A stretch of DNA of 50,121 bases from Grammothele lineata. Taxonomy: Eukaryota; Basidiomycota; Agaricomycetes; Polyporales; Polyporaceae. The DNA is taken from NCBI GenBank assembly GCA_002150815.3, contig NDFF03000025.1:1-50121 (forward strand). The letters run 5' to 3'. The number at the start of each line of letters is the position of its first letter. Position 1 is the stretch's first letter. The notes below the pieces were generated by a model that did not search any database, was not told where the DNA came from, and saw only the letters and a list, made by a program, of their open reading frames with translations. A program made the position numbers and the translations under genes. Positions 1 through 11,780 of the stretch are shown piece by piece.

Positions 1-308
1 TGTCGAGCACTATCCTAGACGCAGCGTACAGCTACGCTACCCACCTGAGGGCGTGTAGGCGGACTGTGGGTCGCTGGTAGAGGCTAGTGAAGACTCTATA
101 GATTGTGTACGCGTAGCTAGTCCTTATATACATGTGCGAGACCCATATGACATCATACACGAGAGAATGCGAGAGAACTACATAGAAGAAAGTATGTACA
201 TACACGAGGCGGCGCACCGCAGGCTTACTGATGCGGTGCGGCGTTGAGTAGAGGAAGCACGAGCCGAGGCTCGTGACCGCGTCGAGGCCCGTGACCGCGT
301 AAGCGCTC

Positions 309-539
309 ATGGGCGAATATCTATTCGACATCCAACGCACGATGAAGGTCGTCGACGATCTGACTCCCACCGAATGGAAGGAGATCACCGATGCCGCCAC
401 CATCATCGCGAGGAGCCGTGCCGTGAAGAAGAGGAAGAGGGTCACGCAGCACTTTGTAGAGCCTGGGAACGGCGAGCCGGATGGTAATGCAGACGCTGAG
501 GACAGCGGCGATGATATCATGTGTGCAGCCGACGAGTAG
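309..539 (+). CDS. Short ORF of unknown function, possible gene remnant
   Basis: An uninterrupted 76-codon frame with an ATG and a stop. The product is charged, with a basic patch (KKRKR) in the middle and an acidic tail, which looks like the C-terminal end of a larger protein. Just upstream, another frame repeats E-A-R-D-R-V twice. No domain is recognised. No upstream exon could be joined inside the window, so this may be the 3' end of a gene starting to the left, a decayed mobile-element gene, or chance. Confidence 0.2.
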   Translation: MGEYLFDIQRTMKVVDDLTPTEWKEITDAATIIARSRAVKKRKRVTQHFVEPGNGEPDGNADAEDSGDDIMCAADE

Positions 540-1029
540 AATCGCGAACCATTCATTGTATATCTCTCCCCCGAATAGAACAACCCCCTCTCATGCGATT
601 TTACTGCGTGAACGCTGTCTGCATGACGGATATCATATTCTATGTGCGCATCGCCGAGTGCTTCTACACAGCTTCTAACATATGTTCTCGAGCTTGTAGG
701 AATGCTTTCGGAAGCACGGAAACTTCTGCAAGTGCGAGGTACTTACAAAAGGATCTGACATGGCTTCGACAAGCTCTCCGAGCTTCTAGCTTACGGGAGC
801 TTCGGGAGCTTCGGGACGTCCCAGAAGCTCCCGAAGCTAGGGTGCGATTTTGCTGATGAAATGCGCGCAGCCGCAGTAGTTCTCAAGTCGTGCAGATCTT
901 CCGTGACATCGGGACTATCGTAGTCGTGAGTAGAGATTGTTGTTCCCTCTGGTTAGAGACTATGCATTGATCAAGTTACGAATTGTTTGCTAGGCGTTAA
1001 GCCTCCTTGTCGCTTCCGTACAATTGACA
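540..1029. other. Gene-free stretch containing the palindrome
   Basis: No frame with convincing protein character or splice structure was seen on either strand. Apart from the palindrome at 798-838 the stretch appears to be non-coding or decayed sequence. Confidence 0.4.
798..838. repeat. Near-perfect 41-bp palindrome
   Basis: A 15-bp arm (AGCTTCGGGAGCTTC, 798-812) is matched exactly by its reverse complement at 824-838. The spacer is itself the palindrome GGGACGTCCC plus one A. Related AGCTT/CGGGAGC fragments lie just upstream (about 775-800). The position in non-coding DNA fits a foldback or MITE-type repeat end, but no partner copy was found in the window. Confidence 0.7.
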
Positions 1030-1032
1030 TCC

Positions 1033-1390
1033 ATGCATCCCCCCGGACATTCAGCTCGGTTTCCTGGTACTCTATCGGTTCTCTTCTCAGCGGTTGGCGC
1101 ATCGGTAGCAATTGTGAAGATATTGATCCCGCCCGCCGTCATACAGACGATATCCCCCTCAGATGGCGATCCCAGCACCAGACTACTCGACATATTTGAC
1201 GTACACAGTCTTACGAGGCTTCTCGTGAGTACTAATCTTTACCGAAACTAGAAACGCGCAGGGTTTAACACCGCAGATGGCAATTCACTATTTGCAGAAT
1301 TTTCCATACTCTACTGTAGCATCGGGATTGATCATCAGTGCACTGATAGCATACAACGTACAATTGGCCGCTTACATACTCGCCAGATAG
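1033..1390 (+). CDS. Putative small membrane protein or fragment
   Basis: Two exons are proposed, 1033-1224 and 1276-1390, joined across a 51-nt intron (donor GTGAGT, branch-like TACTAAT, acceptor CCGCAG) in phase 0. The product of about 100 aa has one hydrophobic stretch near its start (LSVLFSAVGASVAIVKIL) and another near its C-terminus (VASGLIISALIAYNVQLAA). It ends in a normal stop. Family is not recognised. It could be the 3' part of a larger integral-membrane gene whose upstream exons have decayed. Evidence is the intron signals plus hydrophobicity only. Confidence 0.35.
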
Positions 1391-1637
1391 GCCGACCTAT
1401 AACGCTCACACCAGAACCAGCGCAGAGAACCATCGACAATGTTGCAGGACAACGATGATGGACCACGCTTCGTCAGATTTGGTGAACGCTTAAGTCCGTG
1501 GCTTCGTATCCTTGTATTGCCATGTTCAGTACCTGCTACCATCTCAATACTGTGGTGTTACTCTTTTGACATATCAGCCTTACACCCGATTGTCATATGG
1601 TGAATTAGGTGCCGAATGAAACAGCTCATGGGGGGAT

Positions 1638-3682
1638 TTATAGTGACCCTAACCGCCGAAGGTACACGATTATCGTCCAAGAAAATATGACAAGTAAAAA
1701 ATAGACAGCGTTCACCTAGGTCGGTTCAAATGAACATATGAGAGCAGGTCCTCTGGCCTACGGATCATCATACATACCGAAAGCAGCCACGCCCCGGCCA
1801 TGGAGAACTTCCTTGAACCGGATGGAATAGGACGCAGAAATGGCGCCCGGCGACTCTGCTCCGGACTTCCCTCAGCATCGACGCACAGGATATGCGATGC
1901 CATGCGCAAGCGGTTCCGGGCTGAGTGTGCGCCCGGCGCCCACCCCCGGGTGTGTAAGAACGCCGATTTCGCAACTGCGGGCGGACTGAAGACGCACCAA
2001 CTCGCAACATGACGCGTGCGACGAGGCGGCATTGTACTGGCGCCACAGCGCCACCTTGGGGCGCAGAGGAGTCTACGTTGCGAAGGGCGTCCATGAGATC
2101 CCGGCATTCCTTGGGCGTAAAAATCGGTCGTTTCGAGTGGCGTCGGCCTGACAATACAGGCGCGATGAGGCGATCTATCAGCAGAAGTGTCAGCTTGTCT
2201 TCGAGCACCAGTGTTTCATAGGGGTACTTGCGGGTTTGGGCCCACTTCAGCGCATCGGTCGCCTGAGCTACTAGGACAGCGGAGAGGCGTACGTGCGCAG
2301 GATGCGCTTCGATAAATTCCCAATAACGACGCTCCATCTCCAACCCTGGCACAAGTCAGGACGACCGATACTGCGGCGAGGAGCAACATGCCATAAAGGT
2401 GACTCACTGTCATCCATCAACAGACCACACGCCCCGCTTGTTGCCCGCTCGCACGTCAAAACGCGCAATTTGTGGTAAACCCAGCACCGCTGGACCACAG
2501 GCTCCGCATCATCTGACGCCTCTCGCAGCCAAAGTTCGCACTCTGACGCCATTGAAGCGGATATTATTGGCCTGAGGGGGCGCGATGTGTTGACGTAGTT
2601 GTCCACACGAGTCATGACTGACGCGTTCCAGAGATTCAAGTCCGTCGTAATGCGAAGGGACGCTTGGTGAAAATAGAATGAGCCGTCAGGAAGTGTGTAT
2701 TCCTCCCAACCAAGGCGCTGAAATGGCGCATGGAGCATACTAGGGAGGAAGACGATGTCGTCAAACTATTATCGGCTCTTATGTTGAATGAATCAAGAGT
2801 AGCCACGTACCTTGTATGCCTCAGATCCCCCGATATCGTGTACAAGGGAGATTCCGGTGTTTGCTGGATCCTGGGGGACGATAGTAGGTCAGCAGGATAT
2901 GCGTGCAGCACGGGGAGCATTGAGTACATACTCAGTGTTGATTTTCATCGGCGAACTGTCGGAAAACATCTCCGAGACTTCTCTCGGGTGACACATAGCA
3001 GGCAGAAGTACATCTTCCATAGATCTACTGGATACCGTTGAGTCGAATAGACACGTTTCGTTAGCCGGATAAATGGGAACATGAAGCACAGAGGTAGTGA
3101 CTAGGCCACTCACTCCCAGCGCCAAGAGTCAAGGATATCCCGGACCGATGACGGTTGACAGGCGGCGTTCTGGAACACCGGGAGAACGACCGGATCCGAT
3201 GCGTCCTGAAGTTCTTCAGTACTTTCAAGACCTGACATTTGAGCGGGAGGCAGTCTATTCGGAGGATTTGGCCGAGAAAGGCTCTCCTGAGACTCAGTTT
3301 CATCCGTAGCGAGACTCTACGATTCAGGATGAGTTGATTCCCCTATACATGTGCAGGCCATGGTACTCACTTCTGTTAGCGTTGTGGGCGCCGAACTGGT
3401 CGAAGGCCATTCCGGCGGTGGCAACATGTCATGCGGGGATGCGGTGAAACGAGAGCCTTCTACTCGGTTACTCATCCTCGCTGTTGGAGGCATAGTCCTG
3501 GTCACTTCGACTTGCGGAGACCAATGGTAGGGCTCGATTGTGATCGGCGCTCTGTCCCGCTCGCGAAGAGGCGCGGTTCGAGCTGGAGTACGTTCGACCG
3601 ACTTCGAACGTCGTGAAGGGTTAGAGTTAAACAGAAATGCATTGAGTACGCTGGGTCGCCGCCGAAACTTATCCAAAGACAT
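1638..3682 (-). CDS. WW-like-motif protein, proximal paralogue with decayed C-terminus
   Basis: Proposed exons: 3682-3371, 3316-3114, 3027-2932, 2870-2811, 2739-2408, 2345-2232 and 2147 onward. Exon 5 carries a diverged WW-like motif (LGWEEYTLPDGSFYFH) followed by TTDLNLW. Later blocks such as RRYWEFIEAHPAH, TPKECRDLMDAL and VARVMLRVG match the intact neighbour at 4526-7707. The phases of five successive introns (2,2,2,1,1) are the same in both genes, so they are duplicates. The intron at 2231-2148 would use a GC donor. Downstream of about 2000 the frame no longer matches the paralogue. A hydrophobic segment ending at 1638 can be reached only through a weak intron (1778-1692) in another frame. 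The 3' part is therefore either rearranged or pseudogenised, and 1638 is a tentative end. Confidence 0.65.
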
Positions 3683-4525
3683 TGTGGTGTTCGAGGAGTG
3701 CAGTCACGGCGCAGGTGAAGGCCCAGAGCATGGGGGAAATTCGAAAGCAAGGGAAGAATGGATGAACATGCAGGAGGCCATATAATGTCCAGCGCAGCCT
3801 TACGCTCACAGCACCCAGTGGCAGTCCCAGAGTTGCCACGTCCAGAATGACGGTTGGCGGAATGCTAACGCCTTCATCATCAGTGCGCAGGCGGCGTTGA
3901 GGGGAATACAGGTACCTAAATGTGCATAGTGGAGACGTGTTATTTTTACCCCACTCTTGAGTTCCGAACGCACATTATCTGTCACTGGTTGGGTTTCGGA
4001 TGATGAGCCTGAGATCGGTTGAAGTGAATCAAGTTCAAGTTGAAGCTTCGAGGACGACGCGTCGGCGCCCATTTACGAAAATACGAAAATACCTCTTCAG
4101 GGCTTACATAATATTTAAACGGCGCCCTGAAGCGCTGGCGCTGCCAGTGAGCGCCAAGTCTCCGTACACCATGACTGTTCCATATCGCTTGTATGAAGTC
4201 CGAGGATACGAGTTCAATCAGCAAACCACGTGCATACGTAGGGATCAGCATGTGGATCCATAAAAACATAGCGATGACATGAAGGTGGGAGTGTTAGTGC
4301 TAGTATATCCCGAGACAGGTTTTTAAGTCGACAGCGTACATAGTCGGAGTGGAGAATGCGTAGGTATCGGTTAGTAATCGTAACAGATTGCTAGGATGAA
4401 CAGATGCCAGAGAAGTTGCAGCAAGTTACACGTAGGACATACACGACAAAGATGCGTTTATAAATACCACTTGTTGAGATCGTACAAACCACACACGCGG
4501 TTCAACAACAACTCACAACGGGATG
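3683..4525. other. Spacer between the two paralogues, possible minus-strand remnant
   Basis: About 840 bp lie between the 5' end of the proximal paralogue and the 3' end of the distal one. A minus-strand frame at 3806-4072 starts with ATG and is serine-rich. Adjoining frames around 3690-3900 are hydrophobic, which could be decayed membrane-protein sequence. A 9-bp inverted repeat (CTTCAGGGC / GCCCTGAAG) lies near 4096-4133. No complete gene could be assembled. Confidence 0.35.
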
Positions 4526-7500
4526 TCACCGACGCGCGACCAGCGCAGCGATCGTCAGCATCCCACCGAGCGCGCCCAGCGTGCCCACGACGGCCCAGTG
4601 CGTGTACGGTTCGAACGGGCGGCGGATCTCCATCCCGGTGCTGACCGTGGCACCCCGGAAGGAGTAGAGTGTGATGCCAGTCATGAACGCCGCGATCGCC
4701 CATGCGAGGAACACGAGTGGGAGCGAGAATATGATGCTTCGTTTCTGTGTTCATCCACGAAAAAAAATCAGCGGATGGTTTCAAGCAGAGGAAAGGAGGC
4801 AACGTACCGAGAGAACCATGAGCCCTTCCCCACCGAGATACATGACTGTCCTGTCGAGCTCGTGCTTGTACCTGAAGAGCGCGATGACGGCAGAGACCAT
4901 GCTCGACGCCGAGAACGCGATGGCCAGCAACCCCGCCAGTCGCGGGATGTCATCGAGCTGCGGTAGCGACAGGAACGTCACCGACGCGCTCAAGATGACG
5001 GCCGCCTGCGTAACAACGCAACACCCATACATCAGTTCTCAAGCCCACGAGACAGGAACGCGCAAGCACTCACTACAAGACACGCGCACGCGCTGACCAT
5101 GAGCATCGGGCCCGCGCTGTACAGCCCGCTCTCCTCGTCGAAGCCCTGGTGGAACGAGCGGCTGAGGAAGAGGTAGGGGATCCCCAGGCACAGGCAGCCC
5201 ACGACGAAGTCGATCACGGCGCGGACGACGCCCGTGCGCGGGCGCGGGGCGCCCTTGAGCGCGTCGCGCGGGAGCGGCTTCCCAGGGCGGAATTGTATCT
5301 GGCGCCAGTGCGCGACGCGGAGGAGGACGCGCGCGACGACGCGCGTTTGGACGATGAGCGCGTTGTGTGAGGTTTCGTCGAAGGAGCGGAGGAGGTTCAT
5401 GAGTTCTTGGCATTCTTGAGGAGCGAAGGGTGGGGGCGCGGGGCGCGCTGTTGGGAGAATGCAATCTGGGATACGGTCAGGTTACTGGGCAGATGGTGAA
5501 GTTAGGGCGGGCACGTACCGGTGTAGGACCACTTGAGGGCATCCATAGCTTCCGTGTGGGTGTCCTTCGGCAGCGACGTGTGCGCGGGGTGGCCCTCGAT
5601 GAAGCCCCAGTAACGATACTCCATGTCGAGGCCTGATTTCTGATAAGCTCTTTGCCCCGTACCACACAGACGTAGGCACTTACGGTCGTCCTCGGAAACC
5701 CTCTCCAGTATGACTCCCTGGCCTGAAACCATGGGCGGCGGCTCAGAGGTCAAGACCCGCTTCCTATGGTCGACCCAGCTCTGCTCCGCCCTCCCCTCCT
5801 TCCTCAGCGGCACGCTCTTCAGCCACAGCTCCCACCCTTCCGGCGGGGGCATGCTCGTCTCGCGCGGGAGCGTCTTCTCGATGTGCTCCGTGACGTGCTG
5901 CAGGAAGCGCGGGTTGCGCAGGTCGATGTCCGTCGTCACGCGCAGCGCGGCGTGGTGGAAGTACGAGGAGCTGTCGGGGAGGACGTGCTCGGACCAGCCC
6001 AGGGTGCGCAGCGTCTGCGAGATCGCGAGGTCGGTCGTGATCGGGCCCGTGTTGAAGGCGGTGACGATGTGTGGGCTGGCTTTGCCGTGCATGGGGACGC
6101 CCTTGGTGTGTTGAAGGAGAGGGATGCGTTCGCTACAAGAAGAACGTATGAGTGTATGCGGCGGACGTGTAACATTTTCCTCATACTTGGTCGAATCGTT
6201 CATGCTTCCCGCTAGAGAAGCACCGTCGCGCTCTCCGAGGCTGTATGCGGAGTTCGTCATGGGCCTGCCTGGTGTTCAGCGAGTACCGTAAGCCTTTGAG
6301 CGATTTGCTTACCGAGAACCAATGACGTCCTTCATCGGAGGGAGAGGGTAGGAGACGGGTGTGGGCGAGTCTTGAATACTCGACTGAGTCTCAGCGCGAG
6401 GCTCTACAATTGGTCTACCACGGCATGGTGTTAGCTTAGCCAGCCACACCGAGACGAGCATAGCAAGACTTACTCTGGCATTGGTGGACCTGCGACGTGT
6501 GCCAGAGCCGCCCTCGCGTCCTCAGAGGGTTGGCTAAGTGCAGGTACGGCAAATATGTCCGCGAACGGGTCCGAGTCGGAGAAGCTGCTTCCAAGTCAGT
6601 AACATTTCATTTTACTAACGTGTCCTAGAAGGCTCACCGGACGCTCGAACTCCGGCCGCGCCGCTTCTGCTCCGGAACCGGGTTCCCGTACGAAGACGCG
6701 GACGACTGGCTGGCCGTATGCGACACCTGGACGGCGTGCCGCACCGGCTCCGGGATGCCGGACTGCGAATGGGCCATCGCGGAGTCTTCGCCCCATGCAA
6801 GCGTCGACGCGTCAGGGGGAACGTGCACATAGGAGGCCTCCGGAGTATACGACGGTTCTTCTTGAGGTGCAGCCGGTTCTGGGATGGGTTCTGGCGGAGG
6901 AGCGGGCGCAGCGACTGGCTCAGTAGGTACTGGTAGAGCGGGTTCGACTGGGATTGGTGAAGGTTCGGTCACCACAAGCTCAGGCCCGCTGGTGGGTGCT
7001 ACGGTCGGCACGTTCTCTGGGTCATTGTACGAAAAGTAGTCGGCACGGCGGTCCTCGACTGGTAGCGGCGCCGAAGGCTCATCGGCCGGCGCAGGCAAGA
7101 CCTCGGCTTCCGGCTCCGGCTCGGGGAGTGGTTCCGGCGCAGGCGCGAGCTCTTGTGGCTCCGCCTTAGGGCTCTCGGCGACCGTAACGACTGGCATGAC
7201 CGGGTCGCTGAAGCCTAGCGGCTCCGCGAACGGAGCAGGCGCCTGTGTGTCCGGGAGATGTGCGTGCATCGGTTCTGGGGAAGCAGTCATACTTGCGCCC
7301 GTGATGGCAGGTGGTGTGGGTGCGTCCTCCGCGTTGACTACGTTCGCGAGGGGCGAGGGCCCGACGGGTGCTGAGGGCTCCTCAGCGGCTGCGGCTTCCT
7401 CCCGCGCGGGGGACTCTGCGACCGGGCTAGGAGCCATACCGCTCTCCGAGACACTGGGGGCATGTAGGGAAGCGTTGACCTTCAGAGATTCCTTCAAGGA

Positions 7501-7707
7501 CTGTTTGGAGGACTGGCGCGAGAGCGAACCCTTGGAGAGGGCCATGCTGGTGGAGGCACGGCGCATGACGCTCGTCATACGATTTCTGAGCGAAGGGCGC
7601 GGGGAGCCAGAGGTCGAGTCGGACCTCTTGGGACTTGATGTCGAGTCCATCGACTTCTTGGGACTCGTCGTCGAGTCCATTGACTTCTTGGGGTTGGGCG
7701 AGGCCAT
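4526..7707 (-). CDS. WW-like-motif multi-pass membrane protein (distal, intact paralogue)
   Basis: Nine exons: 7707-6638, 6584-6474, 6414-6313, 6264-6187, 6132-5684, 5632-5519, 5447-5074, 5005-4808 and 4744-4526. They give 904 aa with continuous frame. Residues 1 to about 360 are disordered and rich in Ser, Pro, Ala and Glu, starting with a K-S-M-D-S-T repeat. A diverged WW-like motif (LGWSEHVLPDSSSYFHH) lies near 498-530. The first W, paired Y-F-H and a later P are kept. The C-terminal about 190 residues hold several hydrophobic segments (for example VIDFVVGCLCLGIPYLFL and LVFLAWAIAAFMTGITLY), so the protein is probably an integral membrane protein with a cytosolic N-terminus. Function is unknown. 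The family is inferred only from the motif and from its paralogue next door. The 54-nt intron 6186-6133 keeps the frame and is optional. Confidence 0.8.
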
Positions 7708-8633
7708 GGCGGGGGAGGATCGGCGGGTAGATCAAGCGGGAGGGGGTGGAGGCCGAGCTCCTCGATAGGGAAGAGCAGAGGGCACCGTCGGCGTATATAT
7801 TCGCGTAGCAGCCGGCTGCCTGGCGGTTTTCTCGAGGCGTGCTGCAGACACGGTCCGGGGAGCACTTTCCACGAGATAGCGATGCGATGCCCCGCGACTC
7901 GCGAGAGATTGGCCTGCTGGGGTGCCGACCACACGTGTCCAGAGACGCACGCGCCGCTCTCCTTCGCGCATGCATCGCAATGTCTTTCGGCAACGAAAAA
8001 CAAGGCCGCGCCCCAAAATCTCATCGCGCCCTGGCACAACAATGGCACGGCGACCTGCTCAGTCTCGGCAAGGCCGTAAAGCGGGTGCGCGCCATAACCA
8101 TCGACAGAAAGGTGTCCGCTATCAAGCGACACTGCCCGGCGCAAGATGTCTCCTCCACGCCTCCCCCTCACGGAAATGAGCTGCGCTCTGCAACATCGTG
8201 CACTCACGAGTCACCCTTGTCCACCGTGCCAGACGCGCTATCCCTGAGACAGAGTTCTCCTTCCCAGCCTTAGTCGAATGAGATCAAGAGCACGGCAGCC
8301 ATGTGCAGCAGTCCACCCTGACTCCTGAGCTTTTGCTGTGACGTGGTGAGAAGGAGAAGTCGGCCGTACACCACCGCAGCGAGTTTAAGCAGCTGGTGAC
8401 TTGTGTGTGAGAGCGAGGAATACGACATGATGACGGCGAAGGATGCATTGCAGGAGAAGGTTGAAGACGCGGTCGGAGGACGAGTCGGTGTCACTGGCGC
8501 GCGTGCCACACTGATCTGGCTTCTTCCACGTCGTGCACCGCTGCGCCCTAAGCCTTCCCTCTCCTCTTCACTGACGACCCCCGCACGACCTCTTCGCCGT
8601 TCTGGACGATCTGCGCTCCGCTGAGACGCGAAC
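7708..8633. other. Divergent intergenic region (WW-like gene / beta'-COP)
   Basis: About 925 bp between two divergently transcribed genes. Many overlapping open frames occur on both strands because of GC-rich composition, but none has splice-supported or recognisable protein content. The stretch most likely holds both promoters and 5' UTRs. Confidence 0.5.
7794..7800 (-). promoter_or_regulatory. TATA-like element upstream of the WW-like gene
   Basis: A TATATAT run lies about 87 bp upstream of the proposed start at 7707, on the strand of that gene. The distance fits a core promoter with a short 5' UTR. There is no experimental support. Confidence 0.35.
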
Positions 8634-11600
8634 ATGTTGTTGGACATTAACGTGAGCCCTCCGCGCACAGATGGCCACATGCGCACGTACTAATATGTAT
8701 TCCATGTCTCGCTTAGCGTAAGCTCTTCACTCGTTCAGACCGCGTCAAGGGCGTCGACTTCCACCCCACCGAGCCCTGGATCCTCACCGGTCTCTACAAC
8801 GGCACGGTCAACATCTACAATCATGACACCGGCGCGCTGATCAAGACGTTCGAGGTCGCGGAGGTCCCCGTCCGCTGTGTCCGCTTCATTCCTCGCAAGA
8901 ATTGGTTCGTCGCGGGCTCCGACGATTTCCAGCTCCGCATCTTCAACTATAATACTCATGAAAAGGTCGCTGCTTTTGAGGCGCACCCAGACTACATCCG
9001 ATGCTTGACCGTTCACCCCACCGCGAGCATCGTCCTCACGGGTAGTGATGATATGACCATCAAGGCATGGGATTGGGACAAGCAGTGGAGATGCATTCAG
9101 GTGTGTATATGCGCCTGTCATCTTGAAAAACGTTTTGTCTCGTATGGCTGCCGTACTCTTGGAGACTTCTGGTGGCCGTACTACTCGTTAGATCAATTGC
9201 ATGCCTTCAAGCATGGACGCGAATTCGACAGAATGAGTACAACGGGCTGAATCCGCCCTTTCCAGACATACGAAGGACACACCCACTACATCATGAACAT
9301 CGCGGTCAACCCCAAAGACCCGAATACCTTCGCCTCCTCATGTCTCGACCGCACGGTCAAGATGTGGTCTCTCGGTTCTGCTACGCCGAACTTCACCATG
9401 GAAGCCCACGACAAGGGTGTCAACTTCGTCGAGTTCTACCCCGGTGCAGACAAGCCGTATCTCGTTACCGCGAGCGACGACAAGACGGTGAAGATCTGGG
9501 ACTACCTCAGCAAGAGCTGCGTTCAGACCCTCGAGGGCCATTCCAACAACGTACTGTTCGCGGTCTTCCACCCCAATCTCCCCCTCATCATTTCCGGTGG
9601 TGAGGACGGTACTGTCAAGCTCTGGAACAGCGGCACTTACCGCCTGGAGAATACTTTGAGCTATGCCTTGGAGCGCGCATGGTGCGTCTCCCTGCGCAAG
9701 GCCGGTAATGAGGTCGCGGTCGGTTATGACGAGGGTCTCGTTGTCATCAAGGTCTGTAACACTTATTCCCTTCCCCAGCGTACACGCTCAGCTATCTTCT
9801 AGCTCGGTCGCGACGAGCCGACATACAGCTTGGACTCCTCCGGCAAGCTCGTCTACACGCGCAACAACGAGGTCCTCTCCGCCAACATCCAGACCATCCA
9901 AGAAGACTCCGTCGCAGACGGGAACCGGATACCCCTCTCCATCAAAGAGCTCGGCACGACCGAAGTCTTCGCCACCGCGCTCACGCACTCGCCCAACGGG
10001 CGCTTCGTGACCGTCGTCGGCGACGGCGAGTACATCGTGTACACCGCGCTCGCGTGGCGCAACAAGGCGTTCGGGAACGGCAGCTCCTTCGCGTGGGCGG
10101 GCGACTCGAACACGTACGCGGTGCTCGAGGGACGCATGAAGGTCCGCGTGTTTAAGAACTTCCGCGAGCGTGGGGGCGCGGGTATGAAGGGTGCGGGCTC
10201 GTGGGCTATCGATGGGCTTCATGGGGGTACGCTGCTGGCTGCGCGCGGCGCTGGGTTTGTCTTGTTTTGGGACTGGGAGTCGGGCGAGATTGTGCGGAGG
10301 ATAGAGGTGGATGCGAAGAATGTGAGTACTATTGCTCGTCTACTTCGTCGTGTTGTTTATGTGCCCTGCAGGTATATTGGTCGGGCACTGGCAACCTTAT
10401 CGCAATCGCGTCGGAAGATTCTTTCTACGTTCTCCGCTTTGACCGGGACGCGTACAACGAGAAACTCGAGTCTGGGGCGGATGTCGGCGATGAGGGCGTG
10501 GAGGAGGCGTTTGATCTCATTGCGGAGATTTCGGACAAGTAAGTTTAATCTTTTCATGGTTTGTAACCTGTCTCATTGCACGGCAGCGTGAAGACGGCGA
10601 AGTGGATAGGTGACTGCTTCATCTACACCACCGCTGCCAACCGCCTCAACTACTTCATCGGCTCCGAATCATATACCATCACGCCTTTCGACACGTAAGT
10701 CGTTAATGTATCGTGTCATAGACGCTTCGCGCTTCGCGCTGAGCCTAGTGCAGTCCTCTCTTCCTACTCGGTTACATCCCACAGCACAACCGCGTCTATC
10801 TCGTCGACAAGGACGTCAATGTGTACAGCTACTCGCTCTCACTCAGCATGGTGGAGTACCAGACGGCTGTGCTCAGGGGAGACATGGACGCGGCGAACGA
10901 AATCCTGCCGTCTATACCGAAGGAGCATCGTAACAAAATTGCGACGTTCCTGGAGGGACGAGGTACGCGTCGTCATTTTTCCCCAGTCGAGCTCCACTCT
11001 GACGAATACAACTGAATGACGCAGGCCTTAAGGAACTCGCGTTGGAGGTTACGACAGATCCGGACCAGAAGTTCGACCTGTCTCTCCAGCTGGAAGACCT
11101 TGATGCTGCCGTCGAGATCGCACGGACAGTACCAGAGCTCGAGGCCGAGACGAAGTGGAAAGCCATCGGTGACCGCGCATTGGCGGTATGGCGGTTCGAC
11201 CTCGCGCGGGAGTCGTTCGAGAAGGCGGGCGACCTGAGCGCACTGATGCTGCTGCTCCTCGCAACGGGGGACCGGGACGGGTTATCCAAACTCGCGGCCA
11301 GGGCAGGCACGTACACGTGGCCGCGGCCGTGGAGCCTCACCGCTGACGTCACTCCTTCCCCCCACAGAGGAGAAGGGCCAGAACAACCTCGCGTTCGCCG
11401 CCCTCCTCCAGCTGGGCGACCCGAAGCCGTGCGTGGACCTGCTCGTCAAGACGCACCGCGCGCCCGAGGCCGCGATGTTTGCGCGCACGTACGCGCCGTC
11501 GAAGGCGCCGGAGGCGGTCCAGGCGTGGCGGAGCGAGCTGCAGGCGAAAAACCGGGCAAAGCTGGCTGGGTCCGTCGCGGACCCTTCCGGCAACGCCGAG

Positions 11601-11780
11601 ATGTTCGAGGAAGGCTGGGAAGAGGCGCTGCAGCGCGAGGCCGGCGCGCCCGCGCCTGGTGCGCCGCTCGTCAACGGGGGATCCGGTGAGTTCTCGGTTT
11701 TGATCCGTTCTTCCTGCGTTCGGCGGTGCTCATCGTCTTCTTCCGCCGCAGGAGGCGAAGAGGAGGAAGAGGAGGAGTAG
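8634..11780 (+). CDS. SEC27: Coatomer subunit beta' (beta'-COP, Sec27/COPB2)
   Basis: Ten exons: 8634-8651, 8717-9100, 9266-9751, 9803-10321, 10372-10538, 10587-10694, 10754-10962, 11025-11306, 11368-11685 and 11752-11780. They encode 839 aa. The start [18 protein letters not shown] and the next block match fungal Sec27. Residues 1 to about 300 are WD40 repeats ([52 protein letters not shown]). The middle is the second propeller, and the C-terminal half is the helical COPI alpha/beta' solenoid. The product is a COPI-coat subunit that recognises KKxx cargo and drives Golgi-to-ER and intra-Golgi traffic. The tail is a short acidic run (EEEEEEE). The 18-nt first exon and a GC-AG intron at 11307-11367 are notable. 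Identification is secure. Confidence 0.96.

Noticed and set aside
5039..5464. 141-codon minus frame rich in Pro/Arg at the membrane region of the WW-like gene
   Set aside because: Out of frame with the splice-supported exon 5447-5074, which encodes membrane helices matching the gene model.
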